This document shows, piece after piece, positions 1 to 8,804 of a DNA stretch of 64,000 bases (the first letter of the stretch is position 1; every line of letters begins with the position of its first letter). A program made the translations under genes and the position numbers. Origin of the DNA: Ralstonia condita (GTDB lineage Bacteria > Pseudomonadota > Gammaproteobacteria > Burkholderiales > Burkholderiaceae). The notes under the pieces were generated by a model, which saw only the letters and a list, made by a program, of their open reading frames with translations, searched no databases and was not told the DNA's origin. Where the stretch lies: positions 1 through 64,000 of the forward strand of contig NZ_CATYWO010000010.1 of assembly GCF_958405655.1 (NCBI RefSeq), written 5' to 3'.

Positions 1-1
1 G

Positions 2-850
2 ATAGTGTCCACGTGTCCACCTAGAACTAGATGGACACGATGCTCCTTGCTACGCGGGTCCCCTTCAAGACGGGTTCACCGGGTGCTTACGATTCATGAG
101 GCTGCGTTAAGCCAAGGTTTAGTGAAACGCGGGGCTGTTGATTGGACGTTGATTGGGGAGCGCCTACAGGGGAGCGCCTGGGTGTCTGTCTTCGAGCGCA
201 CGCGCTTCCCAAAGATTCGTGACAAGAGACTCGGAACCTCGCTCACTGGCAAGACGCTTTTACGCAATCCGCTTCACAGCGTCTTGTTGCTTCAACTCGT
301 ATTCGGAAACTGGCAGGCCGTAGAAGACGCATTCTCGGAGCCGCGAGTTTCACCAGCCCAGTCACCCACGCGTACCCGGAGGGCTGCCAGCACCGCCGGT
401 GATACGCCTCGTAAGCGCTGGCTAGCCAAGCACCAGCAAAGGTTGTTCGAGCGGTTTCTTGAGCACTATCGTGATGTTCGCGCCAAACATCCTGAAGAAA
501 GCCACGCCGATCTGCTGCGTCGGCTGCCGTACACAGCGCGCATCGTATTGACTCAAAAGCGCCTAGCTGAGGTTAATGAGAACCCCGAGGGGCGGTACGA
601 GCGGCTTGACATCTCTCTCTCTCGCCACATCCATACACTGTCGGAGAAGCTTCGCGCTTCCGGTTATGAGCAGCGCATTTCGCGTAGAGCCTTGCTGACC
701 GGTCATCGAATGCACGGTGCGTGGAATCGGATTTCCGACAACTTGCCACTGTCGAGGAAGGCGCTTGGAGATTGCGAGGAAACTTCAGAAGCATTCGCGG
801 AAAGGCGCCGTGGAGCAGTAGCCCCCACTTCCAGAGCTTTCTCCAATTGA
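2..850 (+). CDS. TnsD/TniQ-family target-selection protein, 3' part only
   Basis: The reading frame is open to the left edge, so the start lies outside the window. The readable part is about 280 residues. I assign it to the C-terminal region of TnsD-like proteins from two stretches: DKRLGTSLTGKTLLRNPLHS followed by a leucine-rich LLQLVFG segment, and near the end a DNLPLSRKAL ... EAFAERR pattern typical of TnsD tails. TnsD proteins bind a chromosomal target site and recruit the Tn7 transposition complex. The next gene (tnsA-like) starts 50 bp downstream on the same strand. The first 80 bases include a hairpin (13-38) and read less like the family, so a junction or rearranged start is possible. 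The family call is inferred from sequence memory only. Confidence 0.55.
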   Translation: MVSTCPPRTRWTRCSLLRGSPSRRVHRVLTIHEAALSQGLVKRGAVDWTLIGERLQGSAWVSVFERTRFPKIRDKRLGTSLTGKTLLRNPLHSVLLLQLVFGNWQAVEDAFSEPRVSPAQSPTRTRRAASTAGDTPRKRWLAKHQQRLFERFLEHYRDVRAKHPEESHADLLRRLPYTARIVLTQKRLAEVNENPEGRYERLDISLSRHIHTLSEKLRASGYEQRISRRALLTGHRMHGAWNRISDNLPLSRKALGDCEETSEAFAERRRGAVAPTSRAFSN

Positions 851-900
851 GGGAACGCTCAACGCAACGAAATCCTTGACTAAGCGAAATCGCTCTACTC

Positions 901-1689
901 ATGAAAATTCTGAAACTACGAGATGAGCCGTTTGTGACGCCTAAAGACGTGCAACTGCCCTATGCCGACGAATACGGGGTGCCGCACGGCGCAGCCTATC
1001 GGCCGTTCCTCAATGCTCAAACACCCCGTGAAAGTACGCGCTCCACGTTCCGTGGTCTGAAGTTCAGGCGGCGATTTGAGGCACTTTCTGAGAGTGAGAA
1101 GAAGATTCTCTTTACTCTAGGGTTCCACCCCTACGTCGTCGATGTACGGGACCAGTACTACCTATACGACCCCAAGCATTACTACGCGGCGCAAGCTGCC
1201 GGAAACAGGATGCTGAGAAGCAGAGCCATGACTGTCGACATCGTTGTGACCTACGTTCTGCCTGTGGATCGCCGTCTTCGATACCACGGGGTATCTGTAA
1301 AGCATCCCGACTATACGGCTGATGAGGCTGACGTGCGGCGGGAGCAGCGGGAATGGCATGAACTGTCACAGAGAGGCTGGACTTGGGAGTTGCTGCGTGG
1401 TGACGCAGTGACGGGGACCGAATATGCCAACAACTTCGTGATGTACAGGTCTGTTCGCGAAACCAATGTGCACGGCCGTTACGAAGAAGCACGTTGGTTT
1501 TCCGACGTTTTGAAGCGGAGCTCTCGGCGGGGCACGATGGACGCAGTGTTCAGGCGCATCTCGAATCGAACCGGCATCAGCCAAGACGACGCGCACCGGC
1601 TGCTCGCGGTAGCTGCATGTTTTGGTTTCATCGAGGTCGACCATCGTATGCCGCTGCTGCCAGATTCGCCCCTCCACCTCATTGATTGA
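901..1689 (+). CDS. tnsA: TnsA-like transposon endonuclease
   Basis: This 262-residue protein fits the TnsA endonuclease of Tn7-like transposons, which makes the 5' strand cuts at the element ends and works as a complex with TnsB. The restriction-enzyme-like core is visible as an acidic residue around E66 (SESEKKILF), D113 in TVDIVVTYV and K134 in GVSVKHPDY, the E...D...xVK arrangement of the family. The remaining C-terminal part (about 180-262) corresponds to the helical TnsA C-terminal domain that contacts TnsC. The ATG start follows CTCTACTC with no strong ribosome site. It lies between the TnsD-like fragment and tnsB on the same strand. Base composition is lower in GC than the chromosome after position 4430. 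Confidence 0.75.
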   Translation: MKILKLRDEPFVTPKDVQLPYADEYGVPHGAAYRPFLNAQTPRESTRSTFRGLKFRRRFEALSESEKKILFTLGFHPYVVDVRDQYYLYDPKHYYAAQAAGNRMLRSRAMTVDIVVTYVLPVDRRLRYHGVSVKHPDYTADEADVRREQREWHELSQRGWTWELLRGDAVTGTEYANNFVMYRSVRETNVHGRYEEARWFSDVLKRSSRRGTMDAVFRRISNRTGISQDDAHRLLAVAACFGFIEVDHRMPLLPDSPLHLID

Positions 1690-1813
1690 AGTCGCACAAG
1701 AGTCGGGCATCGGTTGCCCACTGGCTTACGCGTCAGCGAGCGTGGCAGCAATCGCAAAACAGCTCACATTGCAATCCCCAAAAGGCGAGCTCCTTGCTTA
1801 GAGCAGATTGACG

Positions 1814-4114
1814 ATGCCCCAAAATATCTTAGAGACAACTGTGAAGCCTCTGGCTGCGAACCCTGACTATATTTCGCAACTGCTGGATCTTCAGTCCTCA
1901 CCGTGGCCGAATGGCCTGAATCGATACGTCCCATTTAAACGGGAGAGAGATGTTGACTCCGTCAGATACCGCGCGATTTCCTGGAATCCCTACACGCAGA
2001 CTTTAGTCGCTCTGAGGACGAACTCGGGTCAGACCCCAGATGGGCGCGGTGAATGGGTACGCTGGAATGCGAAAGACCCCGACGAGCCACTGAAAGACAT
2101 CGCTGTCGTCCCCGACACGCTTACGCCAGAGACGTTGAGGTTGGAGTTGCGAAAGCTGCCAGCAAGTTGCGCACAAGGTTTGACTTGGCGAAAAAAACTG
2201 CTAGATGCAGTGCTTTTCGTGGACGCCGTCGGCAACGGGAATCCATCTGACTATGTGTTTGACGATCTGTATTTTCTGAGTGAACAGCATTGCATTCAAA
2301 AGTTGAATCGAGTTTGTGCTACGGCCAACAAGCCTCGCGGCTATCAGAGCTATCTGCGGAAGCTGGTGCACAGGTATGTGCGTTTCGGCGGTATAGAAAA
2401 CGCACTGGTCAAGCTGACTTTTCTTCAAGGCGGGAAGGGGGTGTCTCGCGTCGGAAAGAATCGTCGCAAACCGGGGCCATTGACGGCGGACGAACAGCGA
2501 ACCCGTAACCGTGCGCTAGCTTTAGGAAAAACCCCGACGCCCTCGCGTCGGCATCCGGTTAGACCGCATGATGAAGAAAAATTTCTTGCTGCACTAGAGC
2601 GAAATTGGGTCGGAAAGCATGAATCATTAGAGTTCACGTATGACGATATGGTTGAGGTTGAGTACCAGAACTGGCCGCTTAAGCTCATTCCGACCATCTA
2701 TATGTTTCGTCATCATGCCAAAGGGTTGATTGCAAGGCATGACCTAAAGCGGCGCCGAAAGGGGCGCAGGCTGTCCGCGCAGGACAATGATGCACGCCCC
2801 GGCACCGCCAGCCAGTTGACACACGGCGTCATCGAGGTGGTAGACGTCGATGGGTTCGTGCCTAAAGTCCGTATTGCCGCGTACGTAGGAGAAAGAATCA
2901 AATCCGTCTTCGTGACGGTCATATTTGCGGTGTCCCGATTGTCGGGCGCAGTTCTCGGATACGAACTGATAGCAACCCGGGAAAATTCCGAGGCATTCCG
3001 GCGTTGCATCGCGTCGGTGTTTCTGCCGAAAGAGAAGCGCGCTCGGGAGCTCGGCCTTGAATCCACGGAGGGGCTACTTCACGGAAACATCGACGCGATA
3101 TTTGTGGACAATGGAGCAGGAGCGTCCGCGAAAGTTATCGAGTCCGCATGCGGAGAGATGGGCTTGATGTGGAGCGCCCCGCCACCGGGTAGAGGAGACT
3201 ACAAAGGCGTTGGCGAGGGGCTTCACAGCTTGATGGTCCGCTACATGGCGGGCTTACCGAGTGGGTATACGCGCGGAACCAGCATCCTAGAAAAGGAGGT
3301 GCGCCGTCAGAAGCAGAAGCAACCGCCTGTTACGTTGAAAGTTTTCGAAAAGCTCTTGCTGCAGGCCATTGAGCACTACAACCGGTGTACAAAAAAGCAT
3401 CGCCTGCGCACTGTCCCAATGAGGGATGCTGGTGTGAACGTCACTCCGCTTGCGATATTCGAGTACACGCAATCTCAGCGGCGCGGTGACGGAGCCCGCG
3501 CACTGCAGCCGTACGAGGTGTACAACCGCTTCATCCCCTGGCATAAAAGAGTGTGCCAACTTGGTTTGGTGGAGTTCAATAAGCACCGATATACCTCCGG
3601 CGAACTTGTTGACTATTTCAATGAGCATGTAAAGGCGCCGGGGAGAAGGAAATGCAACGTAGAAGTCAGACGGCTCGATGGGCCCGCGAATGTTCTTTTG
3701 TGGCGTCATTCTGATGGGGCGATATCGCAGCTCAGGCTAACGGAAGAGGACGAACGCAATATCGGGGGTGCTACGTGGACGGAACTCGACCTGATGAACG
3801 CTGACGACTTGGCCAGGGAGGTCCAACTGAGGCGGAAGCGCGGTCGAAGCCGTGCAAGGTTGACTGCTGAGCAGGATGGCCTCGTCGCGAGCGCAGAGCA
3901 GAACCGACTGGACCACTTTGGCGGCATTTTGGGCAGTTCAGCAACGGCTGCCAAGCAGAACGCGCAGCGCGTGCGCGATGAGATGCACGTTTCGGACCAA
4001 GCGCAGGCCTATGGATTTCCGCAAGAGATTGCTGTCGCGGCCTCAGTGGCCAAGGTGACACCCCGGGGTACCACAGCTTCCGAAGAAGACTACTTTCGGT
4101 CGTTGGGCCTCTAG
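1814..4114 (+). CDS. tnsB: TnsB-like DDE transposase
   Basis: This 766-residue protein (from the ATG at 1814; a TTG two codons earlier is also possible) is a TnsB/Mu-type integrase, the subunit that binds transposon ends and joins 3' ends to target DNA. The catalytic triad is readable: D344 or D346 in EVVDVDGF, D432 in IFVDNGAGAS and E468 in GVGEGLHS. The last two are separated by 35 residues, the classic DX35E spacing. Residues 1-330 would hold the end-binding helix-turn-helix domains, and the segment after 500 the basic C-terminal part rich in KRGRSRARL. It is the last gene before the presumed element end. No tnsC ATPase gene follows, which is unusual because tnsC normally comes right after tnsB in Tn7. 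Confidence 0.8.
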   Translation: MPQNILETTVKPLAANPDYISQLLDLQSSPWPNGLNRYVPFKRERDVDSVRYRAISWNPYTQTLVALRTNSGQTPDGRGEWVRWNAKDPDEPLKDIAVVPDTLTPETLRLELRKLPASCAQGLTWRKKLLDAVLFVDAVGNGNPSDYVFDDLYFLSEQHCIQKLNRVCATANKPRGYQSYLRKLVHRYVRFGGIENALVKLTFLQGGKGVSRVGKNRRKPGPLTADEQRTRNRALALGKTPTPSRRHPVRPHDEEKFLAALERNWVGKHESLEFTYDDMVEVEYQNWPLKLIPTIYMFRHHAKGLIARHDLKRRRKGRRLSAQDNDARPGTASQLTHGVIEVVDVDGFVPKVRIAAYVGERIKSVFVTVIFAVSRLSGAVLGYELIATRENSEAFRRCIASVFLPKEKRARELGLESTEGLLHGNIDAIFVDNGAGASAKVIESACGEMGLMWSAPPPGRGDYKGVGEGLHSLMVRYMAGLPSGYTRGTSILEKEVRRQKQKQPPVTLKVFEKLLLQAIEHYNRCTKKHRLRTVPMRDAGVNVTPLAIFEYTQSQRRGDGARALQPYEVYNRFIPWHKRVCQLGLVEFNKHRYTSGELVDYFNEHVKAPGRRKCNVEVRRLDGPANVLLWRHSDGAISQLRLTEEDERNIGGATWTELDLMNADDLAREVQLRRKRGRSRARLTAEQDGLVASAEQNRLDHFGGILGSSATAAKQNAQRVRDEMHVSDQAQAYGFPQEIAVAASVAKVTPRGTTASEEDYFRSLGL

Positions 4115-4149
4115 TGACCCGCAGCAGTTTCGTGGCTTCGGGGGGGGGG

Positions 4150-4294
4150 CGTATACGGAACTTCCGAATAGCAGCGGCGCTCGGCTGGCTCTCGCTCTTT
4201 TCATACGGATGCAAAATCAATGAGCACGCCGTGAAACGGTAACGCCCTGATTCTATTGGCCGTATACGGAATTGTACGTGCCGTATACCGAACT
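4150..4294 (+). repeat. Candidate TnsB-binding repeats at the transposon end
   Basis: Three similar 13-mers lie between the tnsB stop and kdpE: CGTATACGGAACT at 4150, CGTATACGGAATT at 4261 and CGTATACCGAACT at 4282, with a weaker TCATACGGAT at 4201. Tn7-like elements carry several direct TnsB-binding repeats at each end, so these mark the likely right end of the element. The remaining gene-free stretch up to 4433 shows nothing else I can name. I could not place the exact terminal dinucleotide. Confidence 0.45.
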
Positions 4295-4433
4295 AATGCG
4301 CAGTGGCAGATCAGCTCGTGGCAAACAGCAGGGCGTCCGCCGCCGCAGGGCGCTCTGCGCATCCGACACAATCATCGCGGCGCATCCTTGGCACGGCTGC
4401 CTTGGCGGCCAGCACGAACGCGCTTCAACATCC

Positions 4434-5129
4434 CTAGCCGGCAAATCGGTAACCGACTCCCGTCTCCGTCAGCAGATGCACGGGCTGCGCCGGATCCGCC
4501 TCAAGCTTCTGCCTGAGGTGACCCATATAGACGCGGAGGTATTGGTTGCTCTGCGCCTGGGATGGCCCCCACACCTGGCGCAACAGTTCGCGATGGGTCA
4601 TCACCTTGCCGCGATGGGCGATCAGCACTGACAGCAAGCGGTACTCGATGGGTGTCAGATGCACGGCCTGGCCGTCACGCGTCACGATGCGATTGGCCAG
4701 ATCGACCAGCACATCGCCAAAGCTGATTTGCGAGGTGCCCTGCAGGCTGGCTTTCGCGTGCCGGCGCAGCAGCACGCGCAGGCGCGCCACCAGTTCGCCC
4801 ACGCCGAATGGCTTGGTGATGTAGTCGTCTGCGCCGGCATCGAGCGCGGCGATCTTGTCGGCTTCATCGGTGCGCGCTGAGAGCACCAGCACGGGCACTT
4901 CGGTCCAGGCGCGCATCTCGCGTATCAGGGTGACGCCATCGCCATCGGGCAATCCGAGGTCGAGGATGACGACGTCGGGCTGTCGCGTGCCAGCCTCGAT
5001 CAGCCCGCGCTTGAGCGATTCGGTCTCATGCACCGTGCAGCCCTCGGCTTCCAATGTGGCGCGCACAAAGCGCCGGATGTGAGGTTCATCCTCGACGATC
5101 AGCACCGTCGGCGAAAACTCGAATGGCAT
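4434..5129 (-). CDS. kdpE: KdpE response regulator
   Basis: This 231-residue OmpR-family response regulator is the transcription factor of the KdpDE potassium two-component system. The receiver domain (8-120) has the acidic pocket EDE at 13-15, the phosphoacceptor D57 in VVILDLGLPDGDG and the conserved K in ITKPF. The winged-helix domain (about 135-231) ends in ETGVGYRFAG, the usual end of KdpE. When phosphorylated by KdpD it activates kdpFABC. It follows kdpD by 20 bp on the minus strand, so both are expected on one transcript. Its stop codon faces the presumed transposon end about 140 bp away. Confidence 0.95.
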   Translation of the reverse strand: MPFEFSPTVLIVEDEPHIRRFVRATLEAEGCTVHETESLKRGLIEAGTRQPDVVILDLGLPDGDGVTLIREMRAWTEVPVLVLSARTDEADKIAALDAGADDYITKPFGVGELVARLRVLLRRHAKASLQGTSQISFGDVLVDLANRIVTRDGQAVHLTPIEYRLLSVLIAHRGKVMTHRELLRQVWGPSQAQSNQYLRVYMGHLRQKLEADPAQPVHLLTETGVGYRFAG

Positions 5130-5149
5130 ACCTGCGCTCTCTCTTCCAT

Positions 5150-8002
5150 CTATTCCATTGCGGCCGACTCAGGCTCGATCTGCGGTGGATTGCCACGCGG
5201 CAGCGCGACCACGAAGCGGGCACCCGCGTGGCCGGCGGGCCGGTCGGCCCGTTGCGCGGGTTCTACCCAGATGCGCCCGCCATGTGCCTGCACGATGGCT
5301 TCGCACACCGCCAGCCCCAGGCCGACTCCAGCGGTTGCCGACTCACGCTCCCCGCGCGTGAACTTCTCGAAAATCTGCCGTTCCTTGCCTGCCGGTACAC
5401 CTGGGCCATCGTCTTCCACCGTCAGGCGCAGCTCGTCGCCCACCACCGCCGCGTCAATGCGTATCTCGGTGTCGTCCGGCGTGTATTTGGCGGCGTTCTC
5501 CAGCAGATTGCACAGCACGCGCTCCATCAGCACCGCATCGCATTCCAGCAAGGGCAACGCTGACAGATTCGCCACCACGATACGATGGCGCGCCAGCGCG
5601 CCCCGCATGGCCGCCAGCGCACCGCCCACCATTTCCTCGATCGACTGCCAATCCTTCTGCATGCGGATATCGCGGCCCTGCAGGCGCGCCATATCGAGCA
5701 GATTGATCACCATCGTATGCATGCGCTGCGCCTGCTCGCGCATGGCCTGCACCGTCTCGGCCAGCGGCGGCGCCAGGGCCGGCTCGCTGCGTTGCATGGT
5801 TTCGGCCATGCCGATCAGGCTGGTGAGCGGCGTGCGCAGGTCGTGCGAAACCGCGGCCAGCAGTGAACTGCGCAGCCGCTCGGACTCCATCGACAGCAGG
5901 GCCTGCTGTGCAACTTCGACATAGTGCAGCCGCTCGATGGCAATCGCGATCAGCGTGCAAAACCCATCGACCTGCCTGCGCAGGGCGGGCTGAGCAAAGG
6001 CGCGCCACGTGCCTGGCTCGACCGCCAGCACGCCGCGCGTCTGCATCGGCGCCTTGAGCGGCAGGTACAGCACCGTGCTGGCCGGCAGCGTGTCCGTCCC
6101 GGTGCCTGCCGGCTGGCCATGGTCGAACACCCATTGCGCCAACACGCGATCAATCGCATCGCCATGCGCGGTCCCGGTGCGTCGGCCCCCATCGGACACG
6201 GGTGGCAGCAGGCGCCCCTCGGTCGACACCAGGAAAAATGCGGTATTGGCGTCAAAGGCGGCACGCAGGAAACGGCTGCCAATCGACACGATCTGCTCGG
6301 TCATCAAGGCCGCAGACAGTTCGCGGGCCAGCTCGTAGAGCGTGCGCGCCTCCGTCTCGCGCGCCACCGCTAGTTGTGCCTGCTCGCGCAGGCCAGCAGT
6401 GAGCTGGCCAATGACCAGGCCCACAGTCAGCAGGACGAAGAACGTCACCAGGTATTGGACGTCGCTGACGGCAAACGAGAAGCGTGGCGGCACGAAGAAG
6501 AAGTCGAAGGCTGCCACCGACAGGACCGAGGCGAAAGCCGCTGGCCCGCGTCCGTGGCGCAACGCCACGCCAACCACGGCCGCGAGGAACAGCATCGCGA
6601 TGTTGACGAGATCAAACCACGGGCGGGTCAGCGCAGAGAGTGCGGTTGCGCCAGCACACCAGATCGCGGCCCATAGATAGTCTTTCTGGCGCGCGCCGTC
6701 CGCAGCCTCGGCGAGGTTCTCGGCAGCGGCGCCCGCGTGACTCGGTTTGGCTTCCACGCGCGCGGTATCGGCGGCAACCCGGATCACGTCGATCTCGGGG
6801 CAGGCGGCGGCAAGCGCATCGGCAAAGCTGCGCCTGCCGAACAGCCACGCCTGCGCGCCCAGGAAGGGCGACAGCGCAAGACCCAGGAGGGCACGGCCAC
6901 GCTCGGTCAGAGACCTGCCGCCGCGACGCCAATCGGCAGGCGCACGGCCCAACACGACCTTGGTCAGGTTGTGTCGACGCACGTAAGCCAGGACCGCCTG
7001 CACCATATCGCTGCCGGCCAACGCCTCGGTGCGGGCCCCGAGCGCTTCGGCCAGCCGCATGGCCGCCTGCAGGCGTGCACGGGCAGCATCGGAGGGTGGC
7101 GCAAGGCGCGGCGTGGCGACCGTGACGACATGCCAGTCGCAATCAAGCTGGCCAGCCAGCCGACGCGCGCTCCTGACCACCTGCTCGGCATCGTCGCCGC
7201 TGCCCACGCAGGCCAGGACTGCTTCGCGCGTGCGCCACACCGGCTGTACGGGCTCGCGTGTGCGCCATGCACGCACGTCGTCGTCGACACGGTCGGCGGT
7301 GCGGCGCAATGCCAGTTCACGCAGGGCGATCAGATTGCCCTTGCGAAAGAAGTTGCGCGCAGCGTGGCGCGCCTGCTCAGGCAGATAGACCTTGCCCTCG
7401 TGCAGACGGCGCAGCAGCTCGTCCGCGGGCAGATCGACCAGCACCACCTCGTCGGCGCCGTCGAACACCGTGTCGGGCACGGTTTCCCAGACGCGAATGC
7501 CGGTGATGCCGCCCACCGCTTCGTTGAGGCTGTCGAGGTGCTGCACATTGACGGTGGTCCACACGTCGATGCCGGCGGCCAGCAGTTCCTGAATATCCTG
7601 CCAGCGCTTGGGGTGGCGGCTGCCCGGCGCGTTCGAGTGCGCCAGCTCGTCCATCAGGATCAGTGCCGGCCGGCGCGCCAGCGCGCCATCGAGGTCGAAC
7701 GCCTTCAGCACGCGCTCGCGATAGGGCACGTCCCGCATGGGCAGCCGCTCGATACCATCGATCAGCGCCTCGGTCTCCGCACGCCCATGGGTCTCGACAA
7801 CGCCGAGCACCACATCGACCCCGCGTGCGCGCAAGGTGCGCGCGGCGCTGAGCATGGCAAAGGTCTTGCCGACCCCGGCTGATGCTCCGAAATAGACGCG
7901 CAGCTTGCCGCGCGCAGCGCGTGCGCCATCCTCCTGCACGCGTTGCAACAGGGCATCCGGATCGGGGCGCGGCGCGAAATCGCGCGGAGTAGCGTCAGGC
8001 AT
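5150..8002 (-). CDS. kdpD: KdpD osmosensitive potassium sensor kinase
   Basis: This 950-residue inner-membrane histidine kinase controls KdpE. The order of domains matches the family: N-terminal KdpD domain with Walker A GASAGVGKT (39-47), a universal-stress-like domain (about 250-380), four close membrane segments (about 430-530), a GAF-like region, the H-box VSHDLRTPLTS with the phosphorylated H720, and an ATPase domain with ENAAKYTP and GVGLGLAV. The length is slightly above the 894 residues of the E. coli protein. It is transcribed away from the kdpFABC genes, which lie 4 kb to the right on the other strand. In most genomes kdpDE directly follows kdpC. The ATG at 8002 has only a weak ribosome site. 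Confidence 0.95.
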   Translation of the reverse strand: MPDATPRDFAPRPDPDALLQRVQEDGARAARGKLRVYFGASAGVGKTFAMLSAARTLRARGVDVVLGVVETHGRAETEALIDGIERLPMRDVPYRERVLKAFDLDGALARRPALILMDELAHSNAPGSRHPKRWQDIQELLAAGIDVWTTVNVQHLDSLNEAVGGITGIRVWETVPDTVFDGADEVVLVDLPADELLRRLHEGKVYLPEQARHAARNFFRKGNLIALRELALRRTADRVDDDVRAWRTREPVQPVWRTREAVLACVGSGDDAEQVVRSARRLAGQLDCDWHVVTVATPRLAPPSDAARARLQAAMRLAEALGARTEALAGSDMVQAVLAYVRRHNLTKVVLGRAPADWRRGGRSLTERGRALLGLALSPFLGAQAWLFGRRSFADALAAACPEIDVIRVAADTARVEAKPSHAGAAAENLAEAADGARQKDYLWAAIWCAGATALSALTRPWFDLVNIAMLFLAAVVGVALRHGRGPAAFASVLSVAAFDFFFVPPRFSFAVSDVQYLVTFFVLLTVGLVIGQLTAGLREQAQLAVARETEARTLYELARELSAALMTEQIVSIGSRFLRAAFDANTAFFLVSTEGRLLPPVSDGGRRTGTAHGDAIDRVLAQWVFDHGQPAGTGTDTLPASTVLYLPLKAPMQTRGVLAVEPGTWRAFAQPALRRQVDGFCTLIAIAIERLHYVEVAQQALLSMESERLRSSLLAAVSHDLRTPLTSLIGMAETMQRSEPALAPPLAETVQAMREQAQRMHTMVINLLDMARLQGRDIRMQKDWQSIEEMVGGALAAMRGALARHRIVVANLSALPLLECDAVLMERVLCNLLENAAKYTPDDTEIRIDAAVVGDELRLTVEDDGPGVPAGKERQIFEKFTRGERESATAGVGLGLAVCEAIVQAHGGRIWVEPAQRADRPAGHAGARFVVALPRGNPPQIEPESAAME

Positions 8003-8133
8003 GGTGGGCTCGCACGCCCGTTACCGTGGTGAATGTGAGGATTGTGTCATCAGCCCATCGCGCGCGCTGCGGCTTCAGCATCGGCGTTGAGATGGCCCCT
8101 GCAACTGCGCGGCGATGTGATCTACGCTCCAAA

Positions 8134-8199
8134 GGGTAAAGGCGGCGCGATAAAAACGGGATAGAAACGATGCTGGGCGATATAAAAAAAGTATAAATG
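8134..8199 (-). promoter_or_regulatory. Candidate KdpE box and promoter upstream of kdpD
   Basis: Read on the minus strand, this stretch holds CATTTATACTTTTTTTATAT (8180-8199), followed by GTTTTTATCGCG and CCTTTACCC. The TTTATACTTTTTTT core closely resembles the KdpE-binding box of the E. coli kdpFABC promoter as I remember it. TATACT at 8190-8195 could also be a -10 hexamer. The site lies about 180 bp upstream of the kdpD start, so the kdpDE pair may be autoregulated. This is inference from motif similarity. The rest of the 430-bp gap to 8432 holds the two hairpins listed separately. Confidence 0.45.
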
Positions 8200-8315
8200 G
8201 CCCGGTCGCAAGGACTGCCGCGCCAGGGCAGTGGGGGGCGCAAGGCCGACACGGTGCGCCGCTCGAGCATGCGCATGCCTTGAGCGATACGGCGCGAGCG
8301 ACGGCCGAGTCATCC

Positions 8316-8346
8316 AGCGGCCGTTGGCCAACGGTCGCTTGTTTTT
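8316..8346 (+). terminator. Rho-independent terminator, plus strand, without an obvious gene
   Basis: The stem AGCGGCCGTT / AACGGTCGCT has one mismatch, a GGCC loop and is followed by TTGTTTTT on the plus strand. No plus-strand coding gene lies upstream, since kdpD and the 8433 gene are both on the minus strand. It may end an unannotated small RNA transcribed across 8003-8346, or be a chance palindrome. Confidence 0.5.
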
Positions 8347-8395
8347 GCGGCTGGAATGAGCGCTGCTGGCAAGTCGGACTCGCGGTCTTTTGCTG

Positions 8396-8420
8396 GCATT
8401 CCCGCCCGTCACGGGAATGC
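8396..8420 (-). terminator. Hairpin downstream of the 8433 gene
   Basis: Perfect 9-bp arms GCATTCCCG and CGGGAATGC with a 7-base loop lie 13 bp after the stop codon of the minus-strand gene at 8433. There is no T-run on the minus strand, so it is a weak intrinsic terminator candidate or a 3' stabilising stem. Confidence 0.35.
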
Positions 8421-8432
8421 ATCAATCTGTTC

Positions 8433-8804
8433 TTATTGGCTATAGCCGCGCCGCTCTATGGCGGCTAACACATCCCACGTCTGCGGATCGACATTGCGGC
8501 CCGCGAGCGACATCGAAACGTATGCATCAATCGCATCCACAAAGCCTTTGATGAACGCCGGTGGGAATGACTGTGCAGAGAACACTTGAAGCTGTTCGCG
8601 CAGCATGCCCGGCCGGCATTGGCCGTGTGTGCACATGGCGGTGCGCGTGCGCTTGAGGTACGCCTGCGCTGCGATGGCGCCGTTCAGGTAGGTGCGATTC
8701 TTGGTCAGCCTGCCTGTGTCGGAGGACGTGGGCGCTGGGCTGGGTGGTGCTGTTGGGGGAGATGGATAAGACGCGGGGCGGTGCCCGCTTGCGACTCCGG
8801 TCAT
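8433..8804 (-). CDS. Hypothetical protein, 123 residues, with structured leader
   Basis: I do not recognise a family. The start is set at the ATG at 8804 because AGGAGG stands 5 bases before it. A longer open frame to 9263 runs through the leader and the tandem repeats and is rejected. The N-terminus is rich in proline and serine (residues 8-30), possibly disordered. Residues 30-123 are a mixed helical region with two close cysteines (CTHGQC, about 58-63) and the ending DPQTWDVLAAIERRGYSQ. There is no signal peptide or membrane segment. It sits alone between kdpD and a tandem repeat array, and its 5' leader shows mutually exclusive base-pairing elements (see the leader entry). Confidence 0.6.
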   Translation of the reverse strand: MTGVASGHRPASYPSPPTAPPSPAPTSSDTGRLTKNRTYLNGAIAAQAYLKRTRTAMCTHGQCRPGMLREQLQVFSAQSFPPAFIKGFVDAIDAYVSMSLAGRNVDPQTWDVLAAIERRGYSQ

